A stretch of DNA of 64,000 nucleotides from Proteus terrae subsp. cibarius (GCF_011045835.1 NZ_CP047349.1:496001-560000); one strand, 5' to 3'. Positions 52,400-64,000 are shown, counted from the stretch's first letter. The notes: generated from the letters alone by a model not told the origin. Numbers and translations are program-made.

Positions 52400-53290
52400 C
52401 TATAAGGTTTGAAATATCTTTCTATTAGGCTCAGCAATCTTCTCTGATAGCTTTGTTATCGTAGAGGGATCGTTAGATTGCCGAGACTGAATACGAAATT
52501 GTGAAGGCGTCATGCCGTATTTACGTTTAAAAGCATCGCAAAAATAGGCATTACTGCCAAAACCACAGCGATGACTTATTTGAAAAACAGAGTAATTAGA
52601 AAATGTCAGGTAATTTAAAGCAATTCCCATTCTGACATCCAGTAATAGCTGGCAGAACGAGACACCTTCTTTACTTAAATGCCGACGTAACGTTGATGGC
52701 GTTGTAAAAAGTGTTTTAGCCACATCTTCTAAATGCCATTTTTTTTGCGGATCTTGCGTAATTAAATGCGTAATTGCCTGATTTTTTGGTTCATCATAGT
52801 TAAATCTGAAGATATTTAAAATATCGATACCTTCTTGATACACCGCCATCAAAATAAAAAACAAGCATTGCTGCATAAACATGGTTTCTTGAGATGGAGA
52901 GCCATGTGGAAGTGGTAAGCACTGCTTTAAAATTCCAAAATTACTTTTTATCACTTCAGGCGTTGATAAATGGTAAGCAGGTAAGTGACTTGTTAGTGGT
53001 GAACTAGATTTAATTAAAGGTTTTAATAAAGAGAAAACAGATTGAAGTTCTGTTTCACATAACACAAGCGTGTGTAGTTCAATCGATTTATGCGTAAATT
53101 GGCTGACTATATCGCAAGAGACTTGACTGTATTTAGGAATAATAAGCGTTAAATGGCTGGATACATCAATAGTTTGTCCATTGATGCAAATCGTACCTTT
53201 TGCGCCACTAACCATCGCTATCATCGGGTTTTCGATGTAAAACGTTTTTAAAGACATTTGGTTAGAGGACAGGATGTGTTTGTATTCCAT
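52400..53290 (-). CDS. ureR: Urease operon activator UreR (AraC/XylS family)
   Basis: Transcription activator that turns on ure genes in response to urea in Proteus and plasmid-borne loci. It has 296 residues and begins MEYKHILSS. The C-terminal AraC domain has two helix-turn-helix motifs: [21 protein letters not shown] (near 190) and [20 protein letters not shown], followed by [12 protein letters not shown]. The N-terminal half should bind urea. It is divergent from ureD with a 494-base regulatory spacer, the usual Proteus arrangement. Confidence 0.95.
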   Translation of the reverse strand: MEYKHILSSNQMSLKTFYIENPMIAMVSGAKGTICINGQTIDVSSHLTLIIPKYSQVSCDIVSQFTHKSIELHTLVLCETELQSVFSLLKPLIKSSSPLTSHLPAYHLSTPEVIKSNFGILKQCLPLPHGSPSQETMFMQQCLFFILMAVYQEGIDILNIFRFNYDEPKNQAITHLITQDPQKKWHLEDVAKTLFTTPSTLRRHLSKEGVSFCQLLLDVRMGIALNYLTFSNYSVFQISHRCGFGSNAYFCDAFKRKYGMTPSQFRIQSRQSNDPSTITKLSEKIAEPNRKIFQTL

Positions 53291-53784
53291 GATCTCCGAT
53301 ATACCGTAGGCAAGTTAAGCATTAATCTTGCTTAAATGAACAATACTCAAAATTAGCTCATTTGTTGTATAAACTGATAAGCCACGTCTAGAATAATAAA
53401 TAGAGAGATTATTCTAATTTAAATTAGTGTTGTCATGCAAAGCAGAATGAGAGTGAAGCAGAATATAATCTTGTTGATAAAATATGACAATATAGATATC
53501 TGCTCATTTTTTACATTTATTTTAAACAGTGTCATTTTTTCTAAATAAATTGCTATTTATTCAAAACGCATTTTTCGTAATAAGGTGTAGAATCGCGCGT
53601 CACAGACGAAGGAGATTATCCTGTTCTTAGGATATCGCTGTTTGTCTTTTATCCACACCCTATCCAACATTCATTAGCTTATTTTCTATTTGATTTTGAA
53701 TGACTCAATCTTATGGATAGCGCTGTATGTATTCACGTATTTTCCTGATTTATTGATAATTTTGCCGAATTGGCAGGAGTGAGT
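53291..53784. promoter_or_regulatory. ureR-ureD divergent regulatory region
   Basis: The 494 AT-rich bases hold no gene. This spacer contains the UreR-dependent promoters in P. mirabilis. Here AAATAAATTGCTATTTA near 53543-53559 is an imperfect inverted repeat with an ATTG half, a TAGAAT -10 candidate is at 53588-53593, and TATCCT/AGGATA (53617-53634) forms a hairpin in the probable ureD leader. The exact UreR sites are not assigned. Confidence 0.6.
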
Positions 53785-54621
53785 ATGTCTGACTTTTCAG
53801 GGAAGGGTTGGCTTGCTGAAATCGTTTTACGTTATGAAGTAAAACGCGAAATAACACGTCTTACAGAAAAGCGCCATATCGGCCCATTAATGGTTCAGCG
53901 TCCTTTTTATCCTGAGCAAGGTATTGCACACACTTATTTGCTTCATCCTCCTGGCGGTGTGGTCGGTGGTGATAAACTATTGATTAATATTGATGTGCAA
54001 CCCCAAGCTCATGCATTGCTCACAACACCCGGAGCCACTAAGTTTTACCGTAGTGCTGGCGGTGTTGCTCGGCAAGTTCAAACCTTAAAAGTGGCAGCTA
54101 ATGGTTTTTTAGAGTGGTTACCTCAAGAAAATATCTTTTTTCCTGAAGCCCAAGTTCGCCTAGAAACACATATTCATATTGCATCTACTGCCAGATTTAT
54201 TGGCTGGGAAATTCAATGTTTTGGTCGCCCCGTTTTAAATGAGTGGTTTGAAGATGGCAATGTAAAAGGGCGTTTAAATTTCTATATCGATGAAAAACTG
54301 ACATTAACTGAGTCACTTTTTGTCGATGGTTTACAAAAAAGATCAGCCGCCATGCGTGAGTTTCCGATGCTGGGATCACTTTATATCTATCTCGCAACGG
54401 ACGAATTAAAAAACCTTATTCAACAAAGTATCGAGGCTTTCTCCGCTTCTTACGATCATGTTATCGAATATGGTTTAACGGATGTAGACGGTATTTTAGT
54501 TTTACGGTTATTAGGCTCGCAAACAGAGCCGATGATGGCGTGTTTTGCTCAAGTTTGGCAAACCGTCAGACAACACTGGTTAGGGTATTGCCCTGAGCCG
54601 CCTCGTATATGGGCGACATAA
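53785..54621 (+). CDS. ureD: Urease accessory protein UreD
   Basis: Accessory protein that binds apo-urease and recruits UreF and UreG for nickel insertion; forms a nickel tunnel in related proteins. ATG 53785 ([16 protein letters not shown], 278 residues) follows GGAG; a TTG at 53770 would add five residues. [14 protein letters not shown] and the [13 protein letters not shown] block are conserved. First gene of ureDABCEFG; ureA starts 21 bases after the stop. Confidence 0.97.
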   Translation: MSDFSGKGWLAEIVLRYEVKREITRLTEKRHIGPLMVQRPFYPEQGIAHTYLLHPPGGVVGGDKLLINIDVQPQAHALLTTPGATKFYRSAGGVARQVQTLKVAANGFLEWLPQENIFFPEAQVRLETHIHIASTARFIGWEIQCFGRPVLNEWFEDGNVKGRLNFYIDEKLTLTESLFVDGLQKRSAAMREFPMLGSLYIYLATDELKNLIQQSIEAFSASYDHVIEYGLTDVDGILVLRLLGSQTEPMMACFAQVWQTVRQHWLGYCPEPPRIWAT

Positions 54622-54642
54622 TCGTTAATTTTAGGAGCAGAA

Positions 54643-54945
54643 ATGGAATTAACACCAAGAGAAAAAGATAAATTACTGCTTTTTACAGCGGGTCTTGTTG
54701 CTGAAAGACGTTTAGCGAAAGGGCTCAAGCTTAATTATCCTGAAGCGGTTGCACTTATCAGTTGCGCCATTATGGAAGGGGCGAGAGAAGGTAAAACAGT
54801 TGCCCAATTGATGAGTGAAGGGCGCACTATTTTGACGGCGGAACAAGTCATGGAAGGCGTACCAGAAATGATCAAAGACATCCAAGTGGAATGTACATTC
54901 CCTGATGGTACAAAACTTGTTTCTATTCACTCTCCTATTGTGTAG
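54643..54945 (+). CDS. ureA: Urease gamma subunit UreA
   Basis: Smallest structural subunit of the (UreABC)3 enzyme that hydrolyses urea to ammonia and carbamate. It has 100 residues starting [19 protein letters not shown]. The conserved [20 protein letters not shown] and [20 protein letters not shown] are present. A GGAG ribosome site precedes it; ureB starts eight bases after the stop. Confidence 0.98.
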   Translation: MELTPREKDKLLLFTAGLVAERRLAKGLKLNYPEAVALISCAIMEGAREGKTVAQLMSEGRTILTAEQVMEGVPEMIKDIQVECTFPDGTKLVSIHSPIV

Positions 54946-54953
54946 GTAATAAC

Positions 54954-56980
<2,027 letters not shown>

Positions 56981-57005
56981 TTAGCGTTTACCGAGAATGT
57001 AGAGA

Positions 57006-57500
57006 ATGAAAAGATTTACTCAACTTATTGATAAACAAAAAGCGCTTGAATTAGTAACGCCAGAAATACAGGCTATTACTTTATGCTTAACGATGGATGA
57101 AAGAACCAAAAGTCGTTTAAAAGTGACGTTAAGTGATGGGCAAGAAGCGGGGCTATTTTTGCCTCGCGGTACAGTGCTAAAAGAAGGTGATATCTTACTG
57201 TCAGAAGATAATACGCTAGTCACAATTGAAGCGGCAAAAGAGCAAGTTTCAACGGTATATAGTGACGATCCGCTGTTATTGGCTCGTGTTTGCTACCACT
57301 TAGGTAATCGTCATGTTCCATTACAAATCGAAGCGGGTTGGTGTCGTTATTTTCACGATCATGTTTTAGATGATATGGCGAGAGGTTTAGGTGCCAATGT
57401 GGTTGTGGAATTAGAGAAATACCAACCTGAGCCGGGCGCTTATGGTGGGTCGTCAGGTGGTCATCATCATCACTCTCATGACGATCATCATCATCACTAA
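57006..57500 (+). CDS. ureE: Urease nickel metallochaperone UreE
   Basis: Dimeric nickel-binding chaperone that delivers Ni2+ to the UreDFG-apourease complex. It has 164 residues. The peptide-binding N-domain contains DGQEAGLFLPRGTVLKEGD and the metal-binding C-domain contains CYHLGNRHVPLQIE with its interface His. The last 14 or so residues are a His-rich tail (HHHHSHDDHHHH), which stores extra nickel in Klebsiella and Proteus proteins. Confidence 0.97.
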   Translation: MKRFTQLIDKQKALELVTPEIQAITLCLTMDERTKSRLKVTLSDGQEAGLFLPRGTVLKEGDILLSEDNTLVTIEAAKEQVSTVYSDDPLLLARVCYHLGNRHVPLQIEAGWCRYFHDHVLDDMARGLGANVVVELEKYQPEPGAYGGSSGGHHHHSHDDHHHH

Positions 57501-57524
57501 TTATTTGAATAAGGGAGCTTATTG

Positions 57525-58190
57525 ATGCTTGCAGATCTGCGCTTATATCAATTAGTCAGTCCTTCTTTACCTGTGGGATCGTTTACTTATTCTCAAGGAT
57601 TAGAGTGGGCGATTGAAAAGGGCTGGGTTTGTTGTCCTCAAACATTAGCGGATTGGCTAAGTACCCAAATGACCAGCACTTTAGCAACGTTAGAGCTCCC
57701 TATCTTACGGCGATTACAAGAAAATTTAGCTCAAGCCAAAATGAGTGAAGTGAAGTATTGGTGTGATTTTATTGTCGCAAGTCGTGAAACTAAAGAGTTG
57801 CGACAAGAAGAGCGCCAACGAGGCATCGCTTTTGCTCGTTTACTTCCTCAATTAGATATTGAGTTAGATGAAACCTTACAAGCTTGTGTAAAACAGACAC
57901 AACTTATGGCATTTGCGTTAGCTGCTGTGAAATGGAACATTTCTGCTGAAAAGTTATGTTGTGCTTATGCTTGGGGTTGGCTTGAAAATACGGTGATGTC
58001 AGGAGTGAAACTGATCCCTTTAGGGCAAAGTGCGGGGCAGAAGATATTGTTTACATTAGCAGAGCAGATCCCTGCGATTGTAGAGCAATCTGCACATTGG
58101 CCCACTGAAGATATTGGGAGTTTTACACCGGCGCAAATTATTGCCAGTAGTCGCCATGAAACACAATACACTCGACTTTTTCGTTCATGA
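57525..58190 (+). CDS. ureF: Urease accessory protein UreF
   Basis: All-helical accessory protein that bridges UreD and UreG and gates GTPase activity during nickel insertion. ATG 57525 ([16 protein letters not shown], 221 residues) follows AGGGAG; a TTG at 57522 is one codon earlier. [34 protein letters not shown] and the C-terminal [17 protein letters not shown] are conserved. ureG starts nine bases after the stop. Confidence 0.96.
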   Translation: MLADLRLYQLVSPSLPVGSFTYSQGLEWAIEKGWVCCPQTLADWLSTQMTSTLATLELPILRRLQENLAQAKMSEVKYWCDFIVASRETKELRQEERQRGIAFARLLPQLDIELDETLQACVKQTQLMAFALAAVKWNISAEKLCCAYAWGWLENTVMSGVKLIPLGQSAGQKILFTLAEQIPAIVEQSAHWPTEDIGSFTPAQIIASSRHETQYTRLFRS

Positions 58191-58199
58191 GAAATCTAT

Positions 58200-58817
58200 A
58201 TGCAAGAATATAATCAACCACTTCGTATTGGTGTTGGTGGTCCTGTTGGATCAGGAAAAACGGCACTGTTAGAAGTTCTTTGTAAAGCAATGCGCGACAC
58301 TTATGAAATCGCGGTTGTTACTAACGATATTTATACTCAAGAAGATGCCAAGATCTTAACGCGAGCTGAAGCATTAGATGCGGATCGTATTATTGGTGTT
58401 GAAACGGGTGGCTGTCCTCATACTGCTATTCGTGAGGATGCATCAATGAACCTTGCGGCGGTTGAAGAATTAGCAATGCGCCACAAAAATCTTGATATCG
58501 TTTTTGTGGAAAGTGGTGGTGATAACTTAAGTGCGACATTTAGCCCAGAGCTTGCTGATTTAACCATTTATGTAATTGATGTGGCTGAAGGGGAAAAAAT
58601 TCCACGTAAAGGTGGCCCAGGTATTACACATTCAGACCTATTAGTTATTAATAAAATCGATCTGGCACCTTATGTTGGCGCATCATTAGAAGTGATGGAA
58701 GCAGACACAGCAAGAATGCGTCCTGTGAAGCCTTATGTTTTCACAAATCTAAAAGAAAAAGTGGGCTTAGAAACTATTATCGATTTTATCATTGATAAAG
58801 GCATGCTAAGACGCTAA
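58200..58817 (+). CDS. ureG: Urease accessory GTPase UreG
   Basis: SIMIBI-class GTPase that carries nickel from UreE and powers its insertion. It has 205 residues. The P-loop is GGPVGSGKT (about 13-21), the nickel-binding Cys-Pro-His motif is in [14 protein letters not shown], and base recognition is [27 protein letters not shown] is also conserved. Last gene of the operon; an inverted repeat follows about 40 bases after the stop. Confidence 0.98.
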   Translation: MQEYNQPLRIGVGGPVGSGKTALLEVLCKAMRDTYEIAVVTNDIYTQEDAKILTRAEALDADRIIGVETGGCPHTAIREDASMNLAAVEELAMRHKNLDIVFVESGGDNLSATFSPELADLTIYVIDVAEGEKIPRKGGPGITHSDLLVINKIDLAPYVGASLEVMEADTARMRPVKPYVFTNLKEKVGLETIIDFIIDKGMLRR

Positions 58818-58858
58818 TAGTTTGTTGAGAAAAGGTGAGTTTTTAGTCGAGAAAGACA

Positions 58859-58901
58859 CTGTCAGTATCGGTTATTTATTATAAATACTCGATACTGACA
58901 G
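58859..58901. repeat. Perfect 12-base inverted repeat between ureG and dolP
   Basis: CTGTCAGTATCG and CGATACTGACAG are separated by a 19-base AT-rich loop, between the convergent ends of ureG and dolP. There is no T-run on either strand, so it differs from the other terminators in the window. Confidence 0.75.
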
Positions 58902-58931
58902 GATAATACAAAAACGATGTTAGTAATGGGA

Positions 58932-59510
58932 TCAGTTAAGGTAAGTAAATGCCGTGGTTACTTTTACTACACCTTTGGTTTCGCTAGCAATTTTTGCAAC
59001 CGCAGCCCCTTCTTGGCGAGTCAAAATACCAAATAAGAACACTTCACCATTTTCAGTGATCACTTTTACAGAAGAAGACTTTACTGAATCACTGCCTAAA
59101 ATCTGAGAGCGAACTTTGGTTGTTAACCATGTATCTGAAGACGCTGTGCCTAATGTCACAGGTTCGCCTTGGCGGACTTCGTTATAGACGTTATTCACGC
59201 CTTCAACCTTACTCGCAACTTGTTTTGCTGTATTCGCAACAGACATATCAGGGCTTTGGCCTGTTAACAGAATATTGCCTTGATAAGCTGTAGCTACGAT
59301 ACGTGAATTGCTTTTCTTGATCTGTTCGTTTTTGTTTAGAGCACCAGAAACACGTGCTTCCAATGTACCATCGTCAACTTGTTGCCCTAATGAGCGAGGA
59401 TCGGTTGCAGTCTTACCCGCAACTGCGGCAGTGCCAACAACCGCTGCGCCGATACAACCTTGCAGTAAAAGTGCAGAACATAGCACTGCAGTGATAGGAA
59501 GCAATTTCAT
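58932..59510 (-). CDS. dolP: Outer-membrane lipoprotein DolP (YraP)
   Basis: Dual-BON-domain lipoprotein that binds anionic phospholipids at division sites and helps outer-membrane integrity and BAM function. It has 192 residues. The lipobox is LLLQGCIGAA (Cys19). The first BON domain has VDDGTLEARVSGALNKNEQI and the second SDTWLTTKVRSQILG. It lies nine bases after diaA and ends the lpoA-yraN-diaA-dolP run. Confidence 0.96.
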   Translation of the reverse strand: MKLLPITAVLCSALLLQGCIGAAVVGTAAVAGKTATDPRSLGQQVDDGTLEARVSGALNKNEQIKKSNSRIVATAYQGNILLTGQSPDMSVANTAKQVASKVEGVNNVYNEVRQGEPVTLGTASSDTWLTTKVRSQILGSDSVKSSSVKVITENGEVFLFGILTRQEGAAVAKIASETKGVVKVTTAFTYLN

Positions 59511-59519
59511 AGTAACTCC

Positions 59520-60110
59520 TTAGTCATCCTGATGTGGGAATAATGTATTATCAATTAAATCACAGAGACAATTGACTGTTAGCATCTGAACTTCCTGTAT
59601 TCTGACGGTACGTTGAGATGGAATACGAATTTCAACGTCTTGAGGGCCTAATAATCCGGCAAGCTCTCCGCCATCATAACCTGTTAATGCAACAATGGTC
59701 ATATCTCGTGTAACAGCGGCTTCAACGGCTTTAATAATACTTCTGCTGTTACCGTGAGTTGAGATAGCAAGTAGCACATCTCCAGCTTGTCCTAAGGCAC
59801 GCACTTGTTTTGCATAGATTTCATCGTGCTGCTGATTCCCCATAATTGCAGTCATCACAACGCTATCTGTGTTTAACGATAATGCGGGCAAGCTTGGGCG
59901 CTCTGTTTCAAAACGATGGATCATGCTTGCTGCAAATCGCTGTGCTGTTGCTGCTGAGCTACCGTTTCCACAGCTTAATATTTTATGGCCGTTTAACAAA
60001 GATTGAACCATCATCATGGCGGCTCTGGAAATGGCATCTGGTAATGCTTCTGCTGCTGCAATTTGAGTTTGAATACTCTCTGTAAAGCAGACTTTGATTC
60101 TATCAAGCAC
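59520..60110 (-). CDS. diaA: DnaA initiator-associating protein DiaA
   Basis: SIS-domain protein that binds DnaA and promotes ordered initiation at oriC. The 196 residues match the E. coli length. The SIS fold includes [19 protein letters not shown] and [19 protein letters not shown]. It starts [14 protein letters not shown]. The gene lies between yraN (22-base gap) and dolP (nine-base gap), the conserved order. Confidence 0.96.
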   Translation of the reverse strand: MLDRIKVCFTESIQTQIAAAEALPDAISRAAMMMVQSLLNGHKILSCGNGSSAATAQRFAASMIHRFETERPSLPALSLNTDSVVMTAIMGNQQHDEIYAKQVRALGQAGDVLLAISTHGNSRSIIKAVEAAVTRDMTIVALTGYDGGELAGLLGPQDVEIRIPSQRTVRIQEVQMLTVNCLCDLIDNTLFPHQDD

Positions 60111-60132
60111 GTTAAGACCTATATAATCTAAT

Positions 60133-60510
60133 TTAACGAATAAATTCCGTATAATCGAGAATGTTTTTTAGCCATATTAGCTGGCGTTGATTAAATGCAC
60201 AAATATCAAAACGGCAGTCTGAAGTCTCGATACTTTCTTGGCGTTGTGCTAGCCAATATTTTGCTGTACGCCATAAGCGACGCCGTTTTGAGGTAGTAAT
60301 AGAACTTATAGCATCACCAAATAAGATGTTACGTCTAAAACGAACCTCAACAAATACCCATGTCCTCTTTTCCTGCATAATAAGATCAATTTCTCCACAG
60401 GGATATCGGACATTACGCTCAATCAATATTAATCCTTGTTGGCGTAAATATTTTAGCGCTTTTTGCTCATAGTATAGCCCTAAAAAATAAGGGCTTTTAG
60501 AAAAAATCAT
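60133..60510 (-). CDS. yraN: UPF0102 endonuclease-like protein YraN
   Basis: Small protein of the UPF0102 family with a Holliday-junction-resolvase-like (PD-(D/E)XK) fold; function not settled. It has 125 residues. The predicted nuclease core reads [25 protein letters not shown], of which GEIDLIM and FVEVRFR carry the acidic and basic residues. It is slightly shorter than E. coli YraN (131). A 31-base palindrome lies between it and lpoA. Confidence 0.93.
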   Translation of the reverse strand: MIFSKSPYFLGLYYEQKALKYLRQQGLILIERNVRYPCGEIDLIMQEKRTWVFVEVRFRRNILFGDAISSITTSKRRRLWRTAKYWLAQRQESIETSDCRFDICAFNQRQLIWLKNILDYTEFIR

Positions 60511-60538
60511 CCATGATTTCCTTCTTTACATCACTCAT

Positions 60539-60569
60539 AAAATAAACCGCCATAATGGCGGTTTATTTT
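60539..60569 (-). terminator. 31-base palindrome between lpoA and yraN
   Basis: AAAATAAACCGCCAT and ATGGCGGTTTATTTT are perfect inverted copies around one base. Read on the minus strand it lies 22 bases after the lpoA stop and is followed by an AT-rich tract, so it is likely the lpoA terminator or an attenuator before yraN. Confidence 0.7.
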
Positions 60570-60590
60570 AATGATAATTAAATGCGTGCA

Positions 60591-62345
60591 TTACTGTGCA
60601 ACAGGTTCAATCTTACCTTGTTTAAATTGCATCCAAGGGAGTTGTCTATAAACAGTACAGTTGTCTTCAACACGTAATGAGCCTGAAATACCATTAAAAC
60701 GCAATGTGCCTTTTGTCAGATCATTGTAATTGTTTGCTAATGACCATGCATCAATTCCCATGGCATAAAGACGCATTAATGAGTAATCGTTCGCAAATTT
60801 GCTTGATGCTTTTTGCATTAATGGCAAATTAGCACCAGTCATCAATGGAATATCACTAAATTGAATGCCATCCATCTCCATACGGAAATCAGGGCCGGTT
60901 CCACCTTGGTTACTACGTGAGCTAACATAAATTGGTGGACGCTTTTTGGTACTGATCGCCATATCAATCATTGGTTTAATTAAGGTTAATTCATCGCTAG
61001 TCGCAATGATATAAACAGAATCAATGGCGCCACTTGCTGATGGAATAGATTGAGTCTCTAATGGTAAAGGTGCATTAGCCGTTGGGAGAACAGGCGTACC
61101 CGTCATTCGAATACCCACACCACGGTTGATAGAGGCTTTTAAGCTTTCAACAGAGCTAAAAGTTTGTTGTAAAACGGTACCGCCGCCGGTGCGTTGCCAC
61201 TCATCAGCAAATGTTTGTGCCATTCTTTGACCAAATTTATTATCAGGAACAATAATTAATGGGTTTGATTTTTGTTGCTGACGTAAATGTTGTGCCGCAT
61301 TACGGGTTTCATCTTCTGGTGAAAGAGAGAAGAAACAAACGGTTGTTGCTGAAGGAACACTGTCTAACTCATTTAATGCCAATACAGGTAAGCCACTTTG
61401 AAGCTCAATAGTCTTCATGACTTCAGGTTTTAGCAACGGGCCGACAATTAAGTTAGCACCATCTTGCTGTACTTTTTTCAGTAAAACATCGATAGATTGG
61501 CTATTAGTATCATAAACAATCACTTGGCGAGAGTTTTGTGCAACAGGATCTAAGCGTAATGTTGTATCACCAGAAAATGTAGAGCTCTCTTTTTCTTGAT
61601 CTTGAGTCGCTTGCGTATTTTCAGTTGTTTCTTTTGCCGTATCTGTTGTTGGTGTTTCAGTATTTTTGATGCCTAATTCTTCTAAAATTGAATTAAGGCT
61701 ATCGTCATTTTTAGGCGCTTGTGGCGCTGGCATTTCTTGAGGTTGTGGTAAACCACTTTGCGCATCAAGGAAGCCTTGACGAATAGCTTCACCAAAAACT
61801 TTCGCTTGCCCTGTTAAAGGTAACAATAATGCGATTTGGCTACTTGCACTCACTGAAGGCTGTGAAAGACGTAACAATGATGCTGGAAGTGTTAATGCGG
61901 CTGGGTTGCGAGGATAGCGAGTCTGCCACTCTCTGACCGCTGTTGATAATTTATCAGCATCATCTTTGTTGTATTCATAGGTATTCAGTAAGTCTAACCA
62001 ACCTTGCAGTGTATTTTCATCTGCTTTGATAACAACACTACGGCGTTGCTCTGGTGTGAGTTTGGTTAGCGTGAGCCATGTATCATCAATATTTTTCTGA
62101 TGCAGTTGAGGGTCTGTAATTAATGTTTCTAACCCAATATAGGCTCTAATAACATCTAAAGATGCCAACCCTTGAGCGTCATCAATCACTTTTTGAAATT
62201 GTTTCATCTCCATTTCTGCTTTTGCAGCGGGAGTGAGAGGTTGTTCTTGTTGCCCCGTCAGGGTACAACCTGACATAATCAGCGCAGAGAGTATCGCAGT
62301 ATAGGATAAACCTGTTTTAAAACGCACAAAAATTGAGGAAAGCAT
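60591..62345 (-). CDS. lpoA: Outer-membrane lipoprotein LpoA, activator of PBP1A (short N-domain)
   Basis: Lipoprotein that reaches through the periplasm and activates the peptidoglycan synthase PBP1A. It has 584 residues with lipobox ALIMSGC (Cys27). The C-terminal periplasmic-binding-like domain is complete, from SQIALLLPLTGQAKVFGEAI to the end, with a low-complexity insert near 205-245. The N-terminal TPR-like domain is short: only about 60 residues lie between Cys27 and the IDDTW motif, versus about 130 in E. coli LpoA (678 residues) as I recall it. It diverges from rsmI. Confidence 0.93.
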   Translation of the reverse strand: MLSSIFVRFKTGLSYTAILSALIMSGCTLTGQQEQPLTPAAKAEMEMKQFQKVIDDAQGLASLDVIRAYIGLETLITDPQLHQKNIDDTWLTLTKLTPEQRRSVVIKADENTLQGWLDLLNTYEYNKDDADKLSTAVREWQTRYPRNPAALTLPASLLRLSQPSVSASSQIALLLPLTGQAKVFGEAIRQGFLDAQSGLPQPQEMPAPQAPKNDDSLNSILEELGIKNTETPTTDTAKETTENTQATQDQEKESSTFSGDTTLRLDPVAQNSRQVIVYDTNSQSIDVLLKKVQQDGANLIVGPLLKPEVMKTIELQSGLPVLALNELDSVPSATTVCFFSLSPEDETRNAAQHLRQQQKSNPLIIVPDNKFGQRMAQTFADEWQRTGGGTVLQQTFSSVESLKASINRGVGIRMTGTPVLPTANAPLPLETQSIPSASGAIDSVYIIATSDELTLIKPMIDMAISTKKRPPIYVSSRSNQGGTGPDFRMEMDGIQFSDIPLMTGANLPLMQKASSKFANDYSLMRLYAMGIDAWSLANNYNDLTKGTLRFNGISGSLRVEDNCTVYRQLPWMQFKQGKIEPVAQ

Positions 62346-62406
62346 ACTGTACCCAGTGATGTTTTATAATTATGCTCAATTTTAAATCGGTCATTCGGAA
62401 TAAACA

Positions 62407-63285
62407 ATGAATCAACCTAATCGAGCAGCGGTAACGACATCCACACTGTACATAGTACCCACACCTATTGGTAATCTGGGCGATATCACCCAGCGGGCAC
62501 TTGATGTGCTGTCTCATGTCGATTTAATTGCTGCAGAAGATACCCGTCATACAGGGCTTCTATTACAGCACTTTGCCATTAACGCACGTTTGTATGCGTT
62601 ACATGATCATAATGAACAGCAAAAAGCAGATCAATTAATTAGCAAATTACAGCAGGGGCTAAGTATCGCATTAGTCTCTGATGCAGGTACACCATTAATT
62701 AACGATCCTGGCTATCATTTAGTCAATCAATGTCGTAAGAATGGCATAAATGTCGTGCCATTACCCGGCGCTTGTGCTGCTATTACTGCACTGTCTGCGG
62801 CAGGGCTTCCATCAGATCGTTTCTGTTACGAAGGCTTTTTACCTGCAAAAACAAAAAGTCGTCAAGACTGTTTACGGTCATTATCAGAAGAGCCTCGTAC
62901 ATTGATTTTTTATGAATCAACACACCGGCTGTTAGATAGTTTAGCTGATATGGTGACAGTTTGGGGGGAAGATCGCTACGTAGTATTAGCGAGAGAGCTC
63001 ACAAAAACGTGGGAAACTATTCAAGGTATGCCTGTTGGTGAATTACTTAAATGGGTTCTTGAAGACGAAAACCGCCGTAAAGGTGAAATGGTATTAATTG
63101 TTGAGGGTTATGAAAAACCCGTTGATGACGATTTTTCTCCTGAAGTATTACGGACATTGGCGATTTTACAAAAAGAGTTACCACTGAAAAAAGCAGCCGC
63201 AGTCACTGCAGAAATTTATGGTGTGAAGAAAAATGCACTCTATAAGCATGTCATTGAGCAAAATGGTGAAGCTCAAGACGAGTAA
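62407..63285 (+). CDS. rsmI: 16S rRNA (cytidine-1402 2'-O)-methyltransferase RsmI
   Basis: SAM-dependent methyltransferase that modifies C1402 in the 30S decoding centre with RsmH. It has 292 residues. The tetrapyrrole-methylase-like fold shows [18 protein letters not shown] (about 17-34), [29 protein letters not shown] and [10 protein letters not shown]. All are intact. It is divergent from lpoA, as in E. coli, and lies 60 bases upstream of rnpB. Confidence 0.97.
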   Translation: MNQPNRAAVTTSTLYIVPTPIGNLGDITQRALDVLSHVDLIAAEDTRHTGLLLQHFAINARLYALHDHNEQQKADQLISKLQQGLSIALVSDAGTPLINDPGYHLVNQCRKNGINVVPLPGACAAITALSAAGLPSDRFCYEGFLPAKTKSRQDCLRSLSEEPRTLIFYESTHRLLDSLADMVTVWGEDRYVVLARELTKTWETIQGMPVGELLKWVLEDENRRKGEMVLIVEGYEKPVDDDFSPEVLRTLAILQKELPLKKAAAVTAEIYGVKKNALYKHVIEQNGEAQDE

Positions 63286-63331
63286 AGTGATTTTTTAGCT
63301 TCTTTTGCTATACATTTTCTACCAAAATCCC

Positions 63332-63337
63332 TATAAT
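63332..63337 (+). promoter_or_regulatory. -10 element of the rnpB promoter
   Basis: A consensus TATAAT ends eight bases before the predicted 5' end of RNase P RNA, followed by CCGCACCC. The -35 region is poor (CTATAC at 63308-63313, 18-base spacer). Confidence 0.7.
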
Positions 63338-63345
63338 CCGCACCC

Positions 63346-63720
<375 letters not shown>

Positions 63721-63725
63721 CATAA

Positions 63726-63768
63726 AAAACCCTCGATTCACATTGTGTGTCGAGGGTTTTCTGTTTTT
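63726..63768 (+). terminator. Intrinsic terminator after rnpB
   Basis: AAAACCCTCGA and TCGAGGGTTTT form an 11-base stem around a loop, followed by CTGTTTTT. Confidence 0.92.
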
Positions 63769-63788
63769 AAGTCCATCTAAATTGATTA

Positions 63789-64000
63789 TCACGAGATAAT
63801 ATCAATAAATAAACCACGAAATTCAGCCGAGCTTTTCAATGTAATATTATGGCTATCTTGAATAAATGCCCCATCACCACACTGAATTTGCCCATTTTCT
63901 TGTGTTGATGTTTGCAAATAGGTGCCACCTTTTATGGATTGCAAAAAGCCTTTCTGCCCTTTTATTGGTAGTGTAATTTCATCACCTGCTTGCAAATGAA
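63789..64000 (-). CDS. yhaK: Pirin-family protein YhaK, C-terminal part only
   Basis: Bicupin of the pirin family; E. coli YhaK is a cytosolic protein proposed to sense oxidants. Only about the last 70 residues are in the window, from the right edge to a TGA at 63789-63791. FLQSIKGGTYLQTS and GDGAFIQDSHNITL closely follow the C-terminus of E. coli YhaK. A TTG at 63995 is within the frame and is not the real start; the gene continues beyond base 64000. Confidence 0.85.
   Translation of the reverse strand, partial: HLQAGDEITLPIKGQKGFLQSIKGGTYLQTSTQENGQIQCGDGAFIQDSHNITLKSSAEFRGLFIDIIS

Noticed and set aside
57467..57500. CAT/CAC-rich repeat at the end of ureE
   Set aside because: It is simply the coding of the histidine-rich tail, which is normal for Proteus and Klebsiella UreE.

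Overview
The window comes from an AT-rich gammaproteobacterial chromosome of the Morganellaceae, most likely the genus Proteus. The main reasons are a complete urease cluster in the order ureDABCEFG with a divergent AraC-type ureR, a UreE ending in a histidine-rich tail, and core genes close to Enterobacterales proteins that I compared from memory. It could be P. mirabilis or a relative; the sequence alone does not fix the species. Nearly all of it is core chromosome. I saw no insertion sequence, prophage, CRISPR array, tRNA or rRNA.

Layout. 1-15.6 kb: partial acuI (minus), then mreBCD, maf-like yhdE, rng, yhdP, a nitrilase-family gene and tldD (plus), a barnase/barstar pair (plus), darP (minus) and pmbA (plus). 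15.7-24.4 kb, minus strand: rnk, then the block yrbG-kdsD-kdsC-lptC-lptA-lptB-rpoN-hpf-ptsN-rapZ-npr. 24.6-29.5 kb, plus strand: mlaFEDCB, ibaG, murA. 29.6-38.7 kb: a DUF2157-like membrane protein and a CPCC-type zinc-ribbon-like protein, degS, degQ and zapG (minus), then zapE, rplM-rpsI and sspA-sspB (plus). 38.8-41.4 kb: an AbgA-like M20 amidohydrolase with a DcuC-family transporter behind a good FNR-type promoter. 41.9-52.4 kb: gltBD divergent from arcB, then elbB and mtgA. 52.4-58.8 kb: the urease locus. 58.9-64 kb: dolP, diaA, yraN, lpoA (minus), rsmI (plus), rnpB, and the 3' end of a yhaK-like gene (minus).

How the genes work together. Most of the window builds and guards the cell envelope: cell shape (MreBCD), LPS synthesis and transport (KdsCD, LptABC), phospholipid transport and asymmetry (MlaFEDCB, YhdP), peptidoglycan (MurA, MtgA, LpoA, ZapE/G), and envelope proteolysis and stress (DegS, DegQ, DolP). 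RpoN, Hpf, PtsN, RapZ and Npr link nitrogen and phosphotransfer signalling to ribosome hibernation and amino-sugar control. GltBD and urease handle nitrogen, and ArcB and the FNR-box operon handle redox state.

The most notable observations are: an exported barnase homologue that aligns without gaps to Bacillus barnase and has natural cysteines exactly where a stabilising disulfide was once engineered (barnase 43/80); an FNR-box operon joining an AbgA-like amidohydrolase to a DcuC-type carrier; a 9-G tract in ptsN just ahead of the codon for its phosphorylated histidine; a structured rplM leader; a shortened LpoA N-domain; and several precise palindromes in long intergenic regions.
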